Of a stretch of DNA of 35,919 nt, positions 16,042 to 23,821 are shown in pieces. Below the pieces are notes generated by a model. It was given only the letters and a program-made list of their open reading frames with translations. It did not search any database and was not told where the DNA came from. Position numbers and translations under genes: made by a program. The DNA is taken from assembly GCA_046262995.1 (NCBI GenBank), contig JBHELQ010000023.1, forward strand, positions 1-35,919. Direction: 5' to 3'. Origin of the DNA: JBHELQ01 sp046262995. Lineage in GTDB: Bacteria; Actinomycetota; Thermoleophilia; Solirubrobacterales; Thermoleophilaceae. The number at the start of each line of letters is the position of its first letter. The first letter of the stretch is position 1.

Positions 16042-17229
16042 CTAGCCGTACTCCGCGAAGAACTCGCGCATGGCGGCGTGCGTGGGCCGCGGCGCCTCGA
16101 GCTGCGGGACGTGCCCGCAGTCGAGCTCGACGTGCCGGGCGGCCGGCAGCGCCTCCTCGACATAGCGCATGAAGCCGATCGGCACGAGCGTGTCGTTCCG
16201 GCCCCAGACGAACAGGGCGTCGGGTGAGAGCTCGCGCATGCGCGTCCAGAGCCCGTCGTCGCCGTGCGGCTCGTCCAGGTAGACGTTGCGCGCCGCGGCG
16301 TAGAAGGCCGCCCGGCCGCGCGGCGTGAGGTAGGCGCGCAGGAACTCGTCCACGCCGGCGGAGGCCCAGCCGCCGTCCTGGCCGCCGGGGACCATCCGGC
16401 GCACCAGGCCCTCGACGACCTGGCGCGGAGCCGGCTGGATCAGCGCGAGCTCCGGCCGTAGCGCGCGCACGATCGTGGCCCAGCGCCGCCCCTTGAGCCA
16501 GGCGAGCGCCGGGCTCAGCAGCACCAGCCGCTGCAGGCGGTCGGGGTCGTCGAGGCCGGCCTCGATGGCCACCCGGCCGCCCATGCTGTTGCCGACGAAG
16601 TGCGCGCACTCGATCCCGAGCGAGTCGAGCAGCGCGAACGCGCTGTGCGCGAACCAGTGGGCGTTGTACGGAGCGGCGACCGGCTTGTCGGACTCCCCGA
16701 ACCCCGGCAGGTCCATCGCGATCACTCGGTGTGAGTCGGCGAGCGCCGCCAACGTCGGCAGGAACGACGCCTTGGTCCCGCCCAGGCCGTGGATGCAGAT
16801 GACGGGATCGCCGACTCCGGCCTGGACGATCGAGATCTTTCCGACCGAGGTCCCCACCGAGTGGAACTCGAGCCTGCCCGGCTCCGTCGAGCCGCTGGTG
16901 GCCGCCAGGAAGCCCACCCCGAGATGCAGGTTTCGGCGGATCTCGAGCCTGCCGGCCCGGAAGGCGGCCATCCCGCCGCGCAGGTCGCGGGCGACCCGGT
17001 TCCAGCTGGCCGCGTCAGCCTGGAGGATCGCGTCCGGCTCGGCGGCGCTCTCCGGAGTGAGCTGAATCTCCCCGCCCCGAACGATCGCGTCCCAGACCTC
17101 CCCGCCCGTGTCCACGAGCCGGATGCGGGCCCGGTCGCCCGGCACGTCGATCACCTCGGCGTCGAAGCGCTCGATCAGCCTGGCGATGGCGTCCGGCGGG
17201 GCTGCCCTGCTGGCCGCGGTCGCTGCCAT
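16042..17229 (-). CDS. fusion of an SCP2-like N-terminal domain and an alpha/beta hydrolase
   Basis: From the ATG at 17229 the protein is 395 residues. Residues 1-110 look like a small sterol-carrier (SCP2)-like lipid-binding domain: IARLIERFDAEVID.., IVRGGEIQLTPESAAEPDAILQADAASWNRVARDLRGGMAAFRAGRLEIRRN. Residues 120-395 are an alpha/beta hydrolase with oxyanion-hole HGLGG (147-151), nucleophile S215 in GNSMGG, acid D346 in WGRNDTLVP and H373 in CGHVPQLE. The arrangement suggests that the first domain presents a lipid or acyl substrate to the esterase. A longer start at 17274 is possible, but the extra residues look unstructured. It is divergent from the pseudopilin-like gene. Confidence 0.85.
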   Translation of the reverse strand: MAATAASRAAPPDAIARLIERFDAEVIDVPGDRARIRLVDTGGEVWDAIVRGGEIQLTPESAAEPDAILQADAASWNRVARDLRGGMAAFRAGRLEIRRNLHLGVGFLAATSGSTEPGRLEFHSVGTSVGKISIVQAGVGDPVICIHGLGGTKASFLPTLAALADSHRVIAMDLPGFGESDKPVAAPYNAHWFAHSAFALLDSLGIECAHFVGNSMGGRVAIEAGLDDPDRLQRLVLLSPALAWLKGRRWATIVRALRPELALIQPAPRQVVEGLVRRMVPGGQDGGWASAGVDEFLRAYLTPRGRAAFYAAARNVYLDEPHGDDGLWTRMRELSPDALFVWGRNDTLVPIGFMRYVEEALPAARHVELDCGHVPQLEAPRPTHAAMREFFAEYG

Positions 17230-17331
17230 TCCACTACACGGAATATCAGGCCGGCCCGACGGGCGAGCTGTCACAGGATCGTCACACCGGGGCGGTTAGG
17301 GGTCGGTTGCGCCGTCCTACGCTGCGCCGCG

Positions 17332-18210
17332 ATGGGCTCCCAAACCGGTCAGGCGAGCGTGGAATGGACCGCCGTGGTGCTGTTCGTAGCGGTCACCCTG
17401 GGCCTGGCCGCCGGCCGCTCGCCGGGCCCCGACGGGCGCTCGTTCGGCGGCTTTCTGGCCCGCCGCGTCGTCTGCGCCGCGCGCGGGGGCTGCCGGGACG
17501 GCGACGCCGCGCTCGCCCGGGTCTACGGGGGTCGGGACGCGACCCTCGTCCGCGCCAACGCGCCCAACCTGGCCTACGAGCGCGGTGAGCGCTCGCTGCC
17601 AGTCGACTACCGCCGCTGCCGCTCCCGGACCTGTTCCGACGCCCCGGACGACCGCGACCTCGACGCCCATCGAAGCCGGCGCGGGACTCCCGCGACGGCC
17701 TTCACGCGGGTGGTGCACCGGGGCGGGCGGACCTACGTCATCTACTGGCTCTACTACCCCGACTCGAATACGACCTGGCTCGGGTCGGACCGGCTCTGGA
17801 ACGCCGCCCGGCTGCATCCGCTCGTCCGCCTCGGGGCCAGGCTGGCGCTCGGGAGCGACCGCTACCCGGGCTTCCACCCCGACGACTGGGAGGCCTACGC
17901 CGTTCGGATCGACCGCCACGGAAGCGCCCGGGCCCGGGCCTCGGCGCACGGTCACTGGCAGGGCTGCCGCCGGCGCCGCTGCCGCAATGCCTGGATCCGC
18001 TCGACGGGCTGGAGTCGGGTGTCGCGAGGAAGCCACGCGGGCCACATCCCCGTGAGCGGAGCGCGGGAGCGCAGCAGCACCTCGGAAGGGCTGCGGCTCG
18101 TGCCGCTCGAGTCACTCGACCGCTCGGGCTACCGACCATTGCCCGACGGGGGAATCGATCCTCCCTGGACGAAGCCGGCCTATCGCGACCCTGAGAGCGG
18201 CTCCTCTTGA
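17332..18210 (+). CDS. hypothetical protein with prepilin-like (class III) leader
   Basis: The 292-residue product starts with MGSQTG, then QASVEWTAVVLFVAVTLGL. A glycine followed by a residue, then Glu at +5 (G6, E11) and a hydrophobic stretch is the cleavage pattern of type IV prepilin-like/Flp/TadE leaders, processed by prepilin peptidase. The remainder is exported: it has three close cysteine pairs (CAARGGC, CRSRTC, CRRRRC), and a domain with YWLYYPDSNTTW, YPGFHPDDWEAYAVRI and ARASAHGHWQ. The HxDDWE core recalls extracellular Vps62/NPP1-like folds, but the resemblance is only by eye. I do not recognise the family. No pilus genes lie in the window. Confidence 0.7.
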   Translation: MGSQTGQASVEWTAVVLFVAVTLGLAAGRSPGPDGRSFGGFLARRVVCAARGGCRDGDAALARVYGGRDATLVRANAPNLAYERGERSLPVDYRRCRSRTCSDAPDDRDLDAHRSRRGTPATAFTRVVHRGGRTYVIYWLYYPDSNTTWLGSDRLWNAARLHPLVRLGARLALGSDRYPGFHPDDWEAYAVRIDRHGSARARASAHGHWQGCRRRRCRNAWIRSTGWSRVSRGSHAGHIPVSGARERSSTSEGLRLVPLESLDRSGYRPLPDGGIDPPWTKPAYRDPESGSS

Positions 18211-18222
18211 TCCCTCAGAGGA

Positions 18223-18903
18223 TCAGTCGGACTCGGTCGCCCCGTGAGGGGCGCCCACGGCCTTCGACTGGGCCGACCCGCGCTGGCGCAGGTAGACGGC
18301 GAAGATGGCCATCGAGCCCACGGCGAGGAACTCCGACTGCCAGTTCTGGAGCGTGCGCTCCCAGAAGTCGGGCCGCCCCAGGTAGTCGACCCAGGAGACC
18401 GGGTTCTGCTGGTGTGAGAGGCGCTCGGCGTTGTAATCGCTCCTGCCGGCCACCGACTGGGCGAACCAGGTACCGAGCCAGATAGCCGTCATCAGCAGCA
18501 GGAGCGAGTTGGAGAAGAGGAACGTGCGGATGCCTCCGACGCGCGCCCAGAGCGGCGAGTCGCCGCCGGCGTGATCGCCGACCCGCTGCTCCTGGTCCGA
18601 CTCCCCGCCCTCCTTGCCGGGCGGCTTGGACTCCGGTGAGCCGCGCTGGATCAGCCACACCGTGAGCAGGACGAAGAGCGTGAACTGCAGGTACTCCGAC
18701 TGCCAGTTCTCCATCACGGCGACGGCGAACTGCGACGAGGTGAGGTAGCGGCCGAAGGAGAAGTGCGCGCCGTGATGGCGGTCCTGGTCCTCGTTCGCCT
18801 TGTGCAGGCCGAAGACGGCCTGCGCCGCGATGGCGCCCAGGAACAGCGCCCCGAAGCCCAGCGACAGCCCGTTTTCGTAGAGAAACCTGCGCAGCCCGGT
18901 CAC
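18223..18903 (-). CDS. DUF6766-like membrane protein with internal duplication
   Basis: The start is the GTG at 18903, whose GTGA overlaps the stop of the 27-residue upstream peptide. The 226-residue product consists of two similar halves. Each begins R-x-FL-x-N-x-L, followed by a first helix and an acidic/amide loop, then a YL-x(9-11)-NWQSE[YF]L signature, then a second helix, and ends with QRGS-x-SK. So there are four membrane helices in two pairs. The linker between halves is charged (PPGKEGGESDQEQ). It resembles DUF6766, a family of unknown function. Repeats at about 1-92 and 118-215 indicate an old gene duplication and fusion. Confidence 0.8.
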   Translation of the reverse strand: MTGLRRFLYENGLSLGFGALFLGAIAAQAVFGLHKANEDQDRHHGAHFSFGRYLTSSQFAVAVMENWQSEYLQFTLFVLLTVWLIQRGSPESKPPGKEGGESDQEQRVGDHAGGDSPLWARVGGIRTFLFSNSLLLLMTAIWLGTWFAQSVAGRSDYNAERLSHQQNPVSWVDYLGRPDFWERTLQNWQSEFLAVGSMAIFAVYLRQRGSAQSKAVGAPHGATESD

Positions 18904-18983
18904 TGGTGCAGGAGGCCGATGACGGTGGCGTAGGTGATCCCGGCGACGATCAGGACGAGGTAGACGAAGAAGACCGCGCGCAT
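18900..18983 (-). CDS. 27-residue single-helix membrane peptide
   Basis: An ATG at 18983 opens a frame of 27 residues ending in TGA at 18900-18902. It encodes Met-Arg followed by an almost wholly hydrophobic helix (FVYLVLIVAGITYATVIG) and a short HQ end. The start is two bases after the lipoprotein stop, and the stop overlaps the DUF6766 gene's GTG by four bases, so all three genes appear translationally chained. AGG lies seven bases before the ATG. It is below the size usually annotated. Its likely role is as a small partner or coupler of the DUF6766 protein; that is inference. Confidence 0.6.
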   Translation of the reverse strand: MRAVFFVYLVLIVAGITYATVIGLLHQ

Positions 18984-18985
18984 CG

Positions 18986-19381
18986 TCAGGCCTGGAGCTC
19001 GCAGTCGTAGGGCTTCTCGTGCTTGGGCTTGCAGCCCGCGGCGGAGATCTTCCAGCCCTGCGGGGTCTGGTCGAGGAAGACGGCCTCGCCACCGGTGAGG
19101 TTGGCTCGAGCGTCGGTCACGTAGACCTGCACCGGTCCGATCGGGGAGGAGGAGAGCCCCAGCGACAGCACCGCCTGATCGCAGGGCTTCTTCTCCTGGC
19201 TCTCGAGGCTCGAGCGGGCGTCGTCGGACAGCTCCCGGCAGGCGGCGGCCCCGTCGTGGCGCTGGAGGCCCGCGTAGAAGCCCTGAACGGTGTGCCGGAC
19301 GGCTTGCGAGGAGTTGTCGGTGCCGCAGCCGGCACCCGCGATGGCCAGCAGCGCGATTCCCGCCGCTATCAAGAGCCGCAT
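18986..19381 (-). CDS. secreted or lipid-anchored protein (DUF4878-like)
   Basis: The 131-residue product has a signal peptide with a hydrophobic core (LLIAAGIALLAIAGAG) and a cysteine at 19 in a lipoprotein-like box, although Gly at -3 is not ideal. Downstream is a small alpha+beta domain: VRHTVQGFYAGLQRHDGAAACRELS, then GGEAVFLDQTPQGWKISAAGC. This pattern, helix with a Cys then strands with a Trp-Lys-Ile, resembles NTF2-like DUF4878 or similar lipoproteins. Four more cysteines (48, 67, 117, 127) could make two disulfides outside the cell. The ATG at 19381 has no clear ribosome site. It heads the chain lipoprotein / small peptide / DUF6766. Confidence 0.72.
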   Translation of the reverse strand: MRLLIAAGIALLAIAGAGCGTDNSSQAVRHTVQGFYAGLQRHDGAAACRELSDDARSSLESQEKKPCDQAVLSLGLSSSPIGPVQVYVTDARANLTGGEAVFLDQTPQGWKISAAGCKPKHEKPYDCELQA

Positions 19382-19525
19382 ATTGCGGATTGTGCGACGC
19401 GGCTCGGACGCCCTCTCTCCGCCCGAACGGGGTTTTCGCGCCCCTACCGGGGGTATCCTTATGGCAGCCATGGGGAACCCGCGGGGCGACGCCCCGGAGC
19501 TGGCGGACACGAAAGGCGCAGAGCG

Positions 19526-20596
19526 ATGAGGGTGGGACTCGTGCTCGGCGCCGGCGGCGTACTCGGAGGTGCGTGGCTCACCGGCGGGCTCAAGGCCCTC
19601 GCCGAGGAATCGGGCTGGGACCCGGCCAGCGCCGAGTACATCGTCGGCACTTCGGCGGGCTCGGTGATCGGCTCGCTGGTCGCGGCGGGGGTACCGCCCT
19701 GGTTCATGGTCGCCCACTCCGCCGGAGAGAGCTTCGACGGTCTCACCGGGGCCGACGGAAGGCCGGCCTCCGAGGCCAGCCGCTCGGCCGGCGGCACGTT
19801 CCGGCTCGAGCGCACGCTGCCATGGCTCGGCCCCGGCTCGGTGCGGATGGTCTGGCACACGCTCGGCCGCCCGCTCAACCACACGCCGCTCCAAGTGCTG
19901 GCCGGCTTCGTCCCGGCGGGCCTGATCTCGACCGAGCCGATCAAGGACACGGTGCGGCGCGCCGTGCCCCATGGCTGGGTCGACCACCCCAACTACTGGG
20001 CCGTCGCGACCGACTACCGGAGCGGCAAGCGCACGGTCTTCGGGCGCATGGGCGCGCCCCGCGCGGAGCTGCCGGACGCCGTCGCGGCGTCCTGCGCCAT
20101 CCCCGGGGTCTACCGGCCCGTGAAGATCGACGGTCGCCGCTACGTGGACGGCGGCGTCTGCTCGGTGTCGAACCTCGACCTGCTGGCGGGCAAGGGCCTG
20201 GACCTGGTGATCTGCATGAACCCGCTGTCCTCGCGCGCCGAGCTTGAGGCCCACGGGATCGTCGATCGGATAACCGGCGCCAGCCGCAAGGCCAGCGGCA
20301 GGCGGCTCGGGTACGAGACGAAGAAGGTGCGCGCCACCGAGACCGAGGTGATCGCGATCCAACCGACCGCCGAGGACCTCGAGCTGATGGGCGGCAACCT
20401 GATGAGCTCTGAGCGCCGTCACGACGTGATCGAACTGGCCAACCGGACGGTCGCGGAGCAGCTTCAGGACCGGGACATCGCCTCCTGGCTCGCCGACCTG
20501 CCGGCCGGCGAGCCGCACAAGATCCGCCGCCCCGGCGGGCATCCCTCGACCTGGCCGGAGCTCGTGCCGGCGCACGGGAGCAGCCAGGCCGCATAG
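19526..20596 (+). CDS. patatin-like phospholipase
   Basis: The 356-residue protein has the patatin/RssA catalytic pattern: oxyanion loop GAGGVLGG near residue 8, nucleophile S43 in GTSAG, and catalytic D208 in VDGG. It should hydrolyse acyl ester bonds of phospholipids or neutral lipids. There is no signal peptide, so it works in the cytoplasm or on the inner face of the membrane. The ATG at 19526 was chosen over later ones because it starts exactly at the first strand (MRVGLVLGAGG), and a GAAAGG lies about 10 bases upstream. It is 46 bp upstream of an acyltransferase gene, and the two with the fused synthetase after them look like one operon of lipid turnover. Confidence 0.92.
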   Translation: MRVGLVLGAGGVLGGAWLTGGLKALAEESGWDPASAEYIVGTSAGSVIGSLVAAGVPPWFMVAHSAGESFDGLTGADGRPASEASRSAGGTFRLERTLPWLGPGSVRMVWHTLGRPLNHTPLQVLAGFVPAGLISTEPIKDTVRRAVPHGWVDHPNYWAVATDYRSGKRTVFGRMGAPRAELPDAVAASCAIPGVYRPVKIDGRRYVDGGVCSVSNLDLLAGKGLDLVICMNPLSSRAELEAHGIVDRITGASRKASGRRLGYETKKVRATETEVIAIQPTAEDLELMGGNLMSSERRHDVIELANRTVAEQLQDRDIASWLADLPAGEPHKIRRPGGHPSTWPELVPAHGSSQAA

Positions 20597-20642
20597 GAAG
20601 TGAGAGAGTTCCCGTCACGGGGTAGGCAAGTAGAGACGGGCT

Positions 20643-21674
20643 GTGAGCGAGGGATCCAAGACCAACGGTAGGACCGCTACCAGCCGCCGCCGCGGCGCCG
20701 CGGCGCAGGATGCGCGCAGCAACGGGGCAGGTCCGAACGGCGACGCCGGCCAGGAGGCGCGGGATCGCGTCCAGCGGGGGCTCCAGGGCACTCTGGACCC
20801 CGGCGGGGTCGTCCGCTCGCTCGGGGGCCTCGCGGAACGCGCGCTGAAGGCGGCCGCCGGGGCGGTGCAGTCCCGAGTGCCCCGGGCGGACCTCGACGAG
20901 CGCGACCCCGACTACATACGCGAGACCCTGCCCACCTGGTGGCTCGCAGCCAGCCTCTACTGGCGGGCCGAGGTGCGCGGCCTGCACCACATCCCGGAGG
21001 AGGGCGGCGTGCTGATGGTGGGCAACCACTCGGGCGGCAACGTGACCCCCGACAGCATCGTGCTCAGCCTGGCGTTCAACACCTACTTCGGCGTCGAGCG
21101 CGGCTTCTACCAGCTCGCCCACAACCTGGTCATGTCGATGCCCGGGCTCGGCTTCATGCGCAAGCTCGGCACGGTCGCCGCCAACCGGGAGAACGCGCAC
21201 CAGGCGCTCAACTCCGGCGCCGCGCTGCTCGTCTATCCGGGCGGGGACTACGAGGTCCACCGCCCGAGCTGGGAGTCCGCGAAGGTCGACTTCGGCGGTC
21301 GCAAGGGCTTCATCCGCCTGGCGCTCGAGGAGGGGGTGCCGATCGTGCCCGTGGTGGCGATCGGCGGACAGGAAACCGCCCTGTTCCTGAGCCGCGGCGA
21401 GTGGCTCGCCAAGCTGCTGCGGCTCGACCGCATGTTCCGGCTCAAGGTGCTGCCGATCTCGCTCGCGCTGCCCTGGGGCCTGAACGTCGGGGACATGTTC
21501 AGCCACATCCCGCTGCCGGCGAAGATCACCGTCGAGGTGCTTCCGCCGATCGACCTGAAGGAGGACTTCGGCCGCAACCCGGACCTCGACGAGGTCTATG
21601 ACGCGATCCTGACTCGCATGCAGGGATCGCTCAGCGGTCTCCAGGACGAACGCCGTTTTCCCCTGATCGGCTGA
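20643..21674 (+). CDS. PlsC-like lysophospholipid acyltransferase family protein
   Basis: A GTG at 20643 gives 343 residues. The first 80 are rich in Gly, Ala, Arg, Asn and Ser and look disordered. The acyltransferase core follows: GNHSGGNVTPDSIV (H129, D137), then GVERGFYQLAHNLVM, LLVYPGGDYEVHRPSW and IVPVVAIGGQE. The block structure is that of 1-acylglycerol-3-phosphate acyltransferases, but the classical H-x4-D spacing is H-x7-D here, and the FPEGTRS block is YPGGDYE. These variants occur in a DGAT/PlsC-like branch. It should transfer acyl groups from acyl-CoA to a lipid alcohol. Its stop (TGA) overlaps the next start by one base. Confidence 0.85.
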   Translation: MSEGSKTNGRTATSRRRGAAAQDARSNGAGPNGDAGQEARDRVQRGLQGTLDPGGVVRSLGGLAERALKAAAGAVQSRVPRADLDERDPDYIRETLPTWWLAASLYWRAEVRGLHHIPEEGGVLMVGNHSGGNVTPDSIVLSLAFNTYFGVERGFYQLAHNLVMSMPGLGFMRKLGTVAANRENAHQALNSGAALLVYPGGDYEVHRPSWESAKVDFGGRKGFIRLALEEGVPIVPVVAIGGQETALFLSRGEWLAKLLRLDRMFRLKVLPISLALPWGLNVGDMFSHIPLPAKITVEVLPPIDLKEDFGRNPDLDEVYDAILTRMQGSLSGLQDERRFPLIG

Positions 21675-23764
21675 TGCGGATCGAGAGGCAGTGCCTGATC
21701 GACGCGCCCCGCGATGAGGTCTGGGCGCTCGTCTCCGATCCCTCGACCTACCCGCGCCTGCTGCACGGGATCACGCGCTTCGAGCACCTGAACGACGTCG
21801 AGACGGATCAGGGCGCGCGCTACCGGATGCTGATGCGGGTGGGCTCGGCGGACGTGGGCGGCGTGGTGGAGATCGTCGACTACGACGAGCCCGGCGACAT
21901 CGCCTGGACCAGCATCACCGGGATCGACCAGCGCGGACGCTGGCGGCTGCGCGAGATGCGCGACGGCCGTACGCGCGTGACGTTCCGGCTCAGCTACGGC
22001 TCGCCGGGTGGCCTGATCGCGGCGGTCGCCGATCGCATCTCGGAGCCGATGGTCTCGCGCAACATCGAGCAGAGCCTGGAGAATCTGCGGCGAGAGTTCG
22101 AGGGCCGGGACGGGGCGAGCGGAGACGGGATGTCGCTGCCAGCACGCGTGGCCTACACGCTCGGCAGCCTGCGCGTGCTGGTCGACCGCGGCGTGCTGAG
22201 GCCTCTGCGGCCGGACAAGCTCGCCCGCATGGCGGGCACGCTCGCGCGCTGGGGACGCAGCCCCGCCGCCGGCTACGTCGCGCTGGCGATCCAGTACCCG
22301 GACGAGCCCGCGATCGTGGACGAGCTCGGGACGCTCACCTTCGCCGAGGTCAACGAGCGCACCAACGCGCTCGCCCACTCCCTCTCGGACGCCGGCATCA
22401 AGGAGGGCGACGGCGTGGCGATCATGTGCCGGAACCACCGCGGGTTCATCGAGGCCACGGTTGCCGTCTCCAAGCTCGGCGCCGATTCGCTCTATCTCAA
22501 CACGGCTTTCTCCGGCCCCCAGATCACGGAGGTCGTGAAGCGCGAGAAGCCGGTGGCGATCGTCTACGACGAGGAGTTCGCCGAGCTGCTCGAGGACGCC
22601 GGCAAGCGCCGCAAGCGCTTCGTCGCCTGGCACGACGAGGAGGCGACCGACGATCCGAACCTGGACGAGCTGATCGAGTCGGGGGATCCCGCCGACGTGG
22701 TGCCCGCCGAGCGCGAGGGCCGCGCGGTCATCCTGACCTCCGGCACCACGGGCACCCCCAAGGGCGCCTCGCGCGGGAGCCCGGAGTCGATGGACCCGGC
22801 AGTCTCGCTGCTGGCGAAGATCCCCCTGAACGCGCGCCAGTCCACGCACATCGCCGCGCCGCTGTTCCACTCGTGGGGCTTCGCCCACTTCACGCTCGGC
22901 CTCCTGCTCGCGTCCACGCTCGTGTTGCGCCGCAAGTTCGAGCCGGAGGCGTGCCTTGCCGAGATCGCGCGCTACCGCTGCGATTCGCTCGTCGTCGTGC
23001 CGGTGATGATGTCGCGCATCCTGGAGTTGCCCGAGGAGGTGCGGCGCAGGTACGACGTCTCCTCGCTCAAGGCGGTGGGAGCCAGCGGCTCGGCCCTGCC
23101 CGGCGATCTCGCGACCCAGTGGATGGACGACTTCGGCGACACGCTCTACAACCTCTACGGCTCGACGGAGGTCGCCTGGGCCTCGATCGCCACGCCCGCT
23201 GACCTGCGGGCCGCGCCGGGGACGGCCGGCAGGGCCCCGCGCGGCACCGTGGTGCGCCTATACGACGACGGCGGCGTGGAGGTCCCGCCGGGCGAGACGG
23301 GTCGCATCTTCGTGGGCAACGAGATGCTGTTCGAGGGCTACACCGGCGGCGGCAAGAAGGACGTGATCGACGGGCTGATGGCCACCGGCGACGTCGGGCG
23401 CTTCGACGAGGCGGGACGCCTGTTCGTCGAGGGCCGCGACGACGAGATGATCGTCTCGGGCGGCGAGAACGTGTTCCCGAAGGAGGTGGAGGACCTGCTG
23501 AGCCGCCACAAGGGCGTCTCCGACGCGGCCTGCATCGGCGTGGAGGACGACAAGTTCGGACAGCGCCTGCGCGCATTCGTGGTGCCTTCAGGAGGGAAGA
23601 AGCCCTCTGAGGACGAGCTCAAGAAGCACGTCAAGCAGAACCTGGCGGGCTTCAAGGTGCCACGCGAGATCGTCTTCCTGGACGAGCTACCGAGGAACTC
23701 CACCGGCAAGGTGCTGAAGCGCGAGCTCGCGGAGCGGGAGCCCGAGGGGGCCGGCAAGGGTTAG
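21674..23764 (+). CDS. SRPBCC (START-like) domain fused to acyl-CoA synthetase
   Basis: The protein of 696 residues has two parts. Residues 1-150 are an SRPBCC lipid-binding fold: MRIERQCLIDAPRDEVWALVSDPSTYPRLL.., then strands and a long C-terminal helix. From about 190 on is a class I adenylating enzyme with TSGTTGTPKG (from T355), YGSTEVAW, ATGDVGRFDEAGRLF, GRDDEMIVSGGENVFPKEVE and the catalytic-lysine block PRNSTGKVLK. It should convert a free acid to acyl-CoA, and the START-like part may hold the hydrophobic substrate. A Met at about residue 154 could let the synthetase be made alone, but no ribosome site supports it. TGATG overlap couples it to the acyltransferase. Confidence 0.9.
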   Translation: MRIERQCLIDAPRDEVWALVSDPSTYPRLLHGITRFEHLNDVETDQGARYRMLMRVGSADVGGVVEIVDYDEPGDIAWTSITGIDQRGRWRLREMRDGRTRVTFRLSYGSPGGLIAAVADRISEPMVSRNIEQSLENLRREFEGRDGASGDGMSLPARVAYTLGSLRVLVDRGVLRPLRPDKLARMAGTLARWGRSPAAGYVALAIQYPDEPAIVDELGTLTFAEVNERTNALAHSLSDAGIKEGDGVAIMCRNHRGFIEATVAVSKLGADSLYLNTAFSGPQITEVVKREKPVAIVYDEEFAELLEDAGKRRKRFVAWHDEEATDDPNLDELIESGDPADVVPAEREGRAVILTSGTTGTPKGASRGSPESMDPAVSLLAKIPLNARQSTHIAAPLFHSWGFAHFTLGLLLASTLVLRRKFEPEACLAEIARYRCDSLVVVPVMMSRILELPEEVRRRYDVSSLKAVGASGSALPGDLATQWMDDFGDTLYNLYGSTEVAWASIATPADLRAAPGTAGRAPRGTVVRLYDDGGVEVPPGETGRIFVGNEMLFEGYTGGGKKDVIDGLMATGDVGRFDEAGRLFVEGRDDEMIVSGGENVFPKEVEDLLSRHKGVSDAACIGVEDDKFGQRLRAFVVPSGGKKPSEDELKKHVKQNLAGFKVPREIVFLDELPRNSTGKVLKRELAEREPEGAGKG

Positions 23765-23821
23765 GCGACGCGCCGGGGCGGGTACCCGAATCTCACCGGA
23801 GGACGAGGGAAGGAGTCCTAA

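Noticed and set aside
21596..22888. Minus-strand frame inside the SRPBCC-ligase fusion
   Set aside because: No conserved motif and composition typical of antisense shadows.
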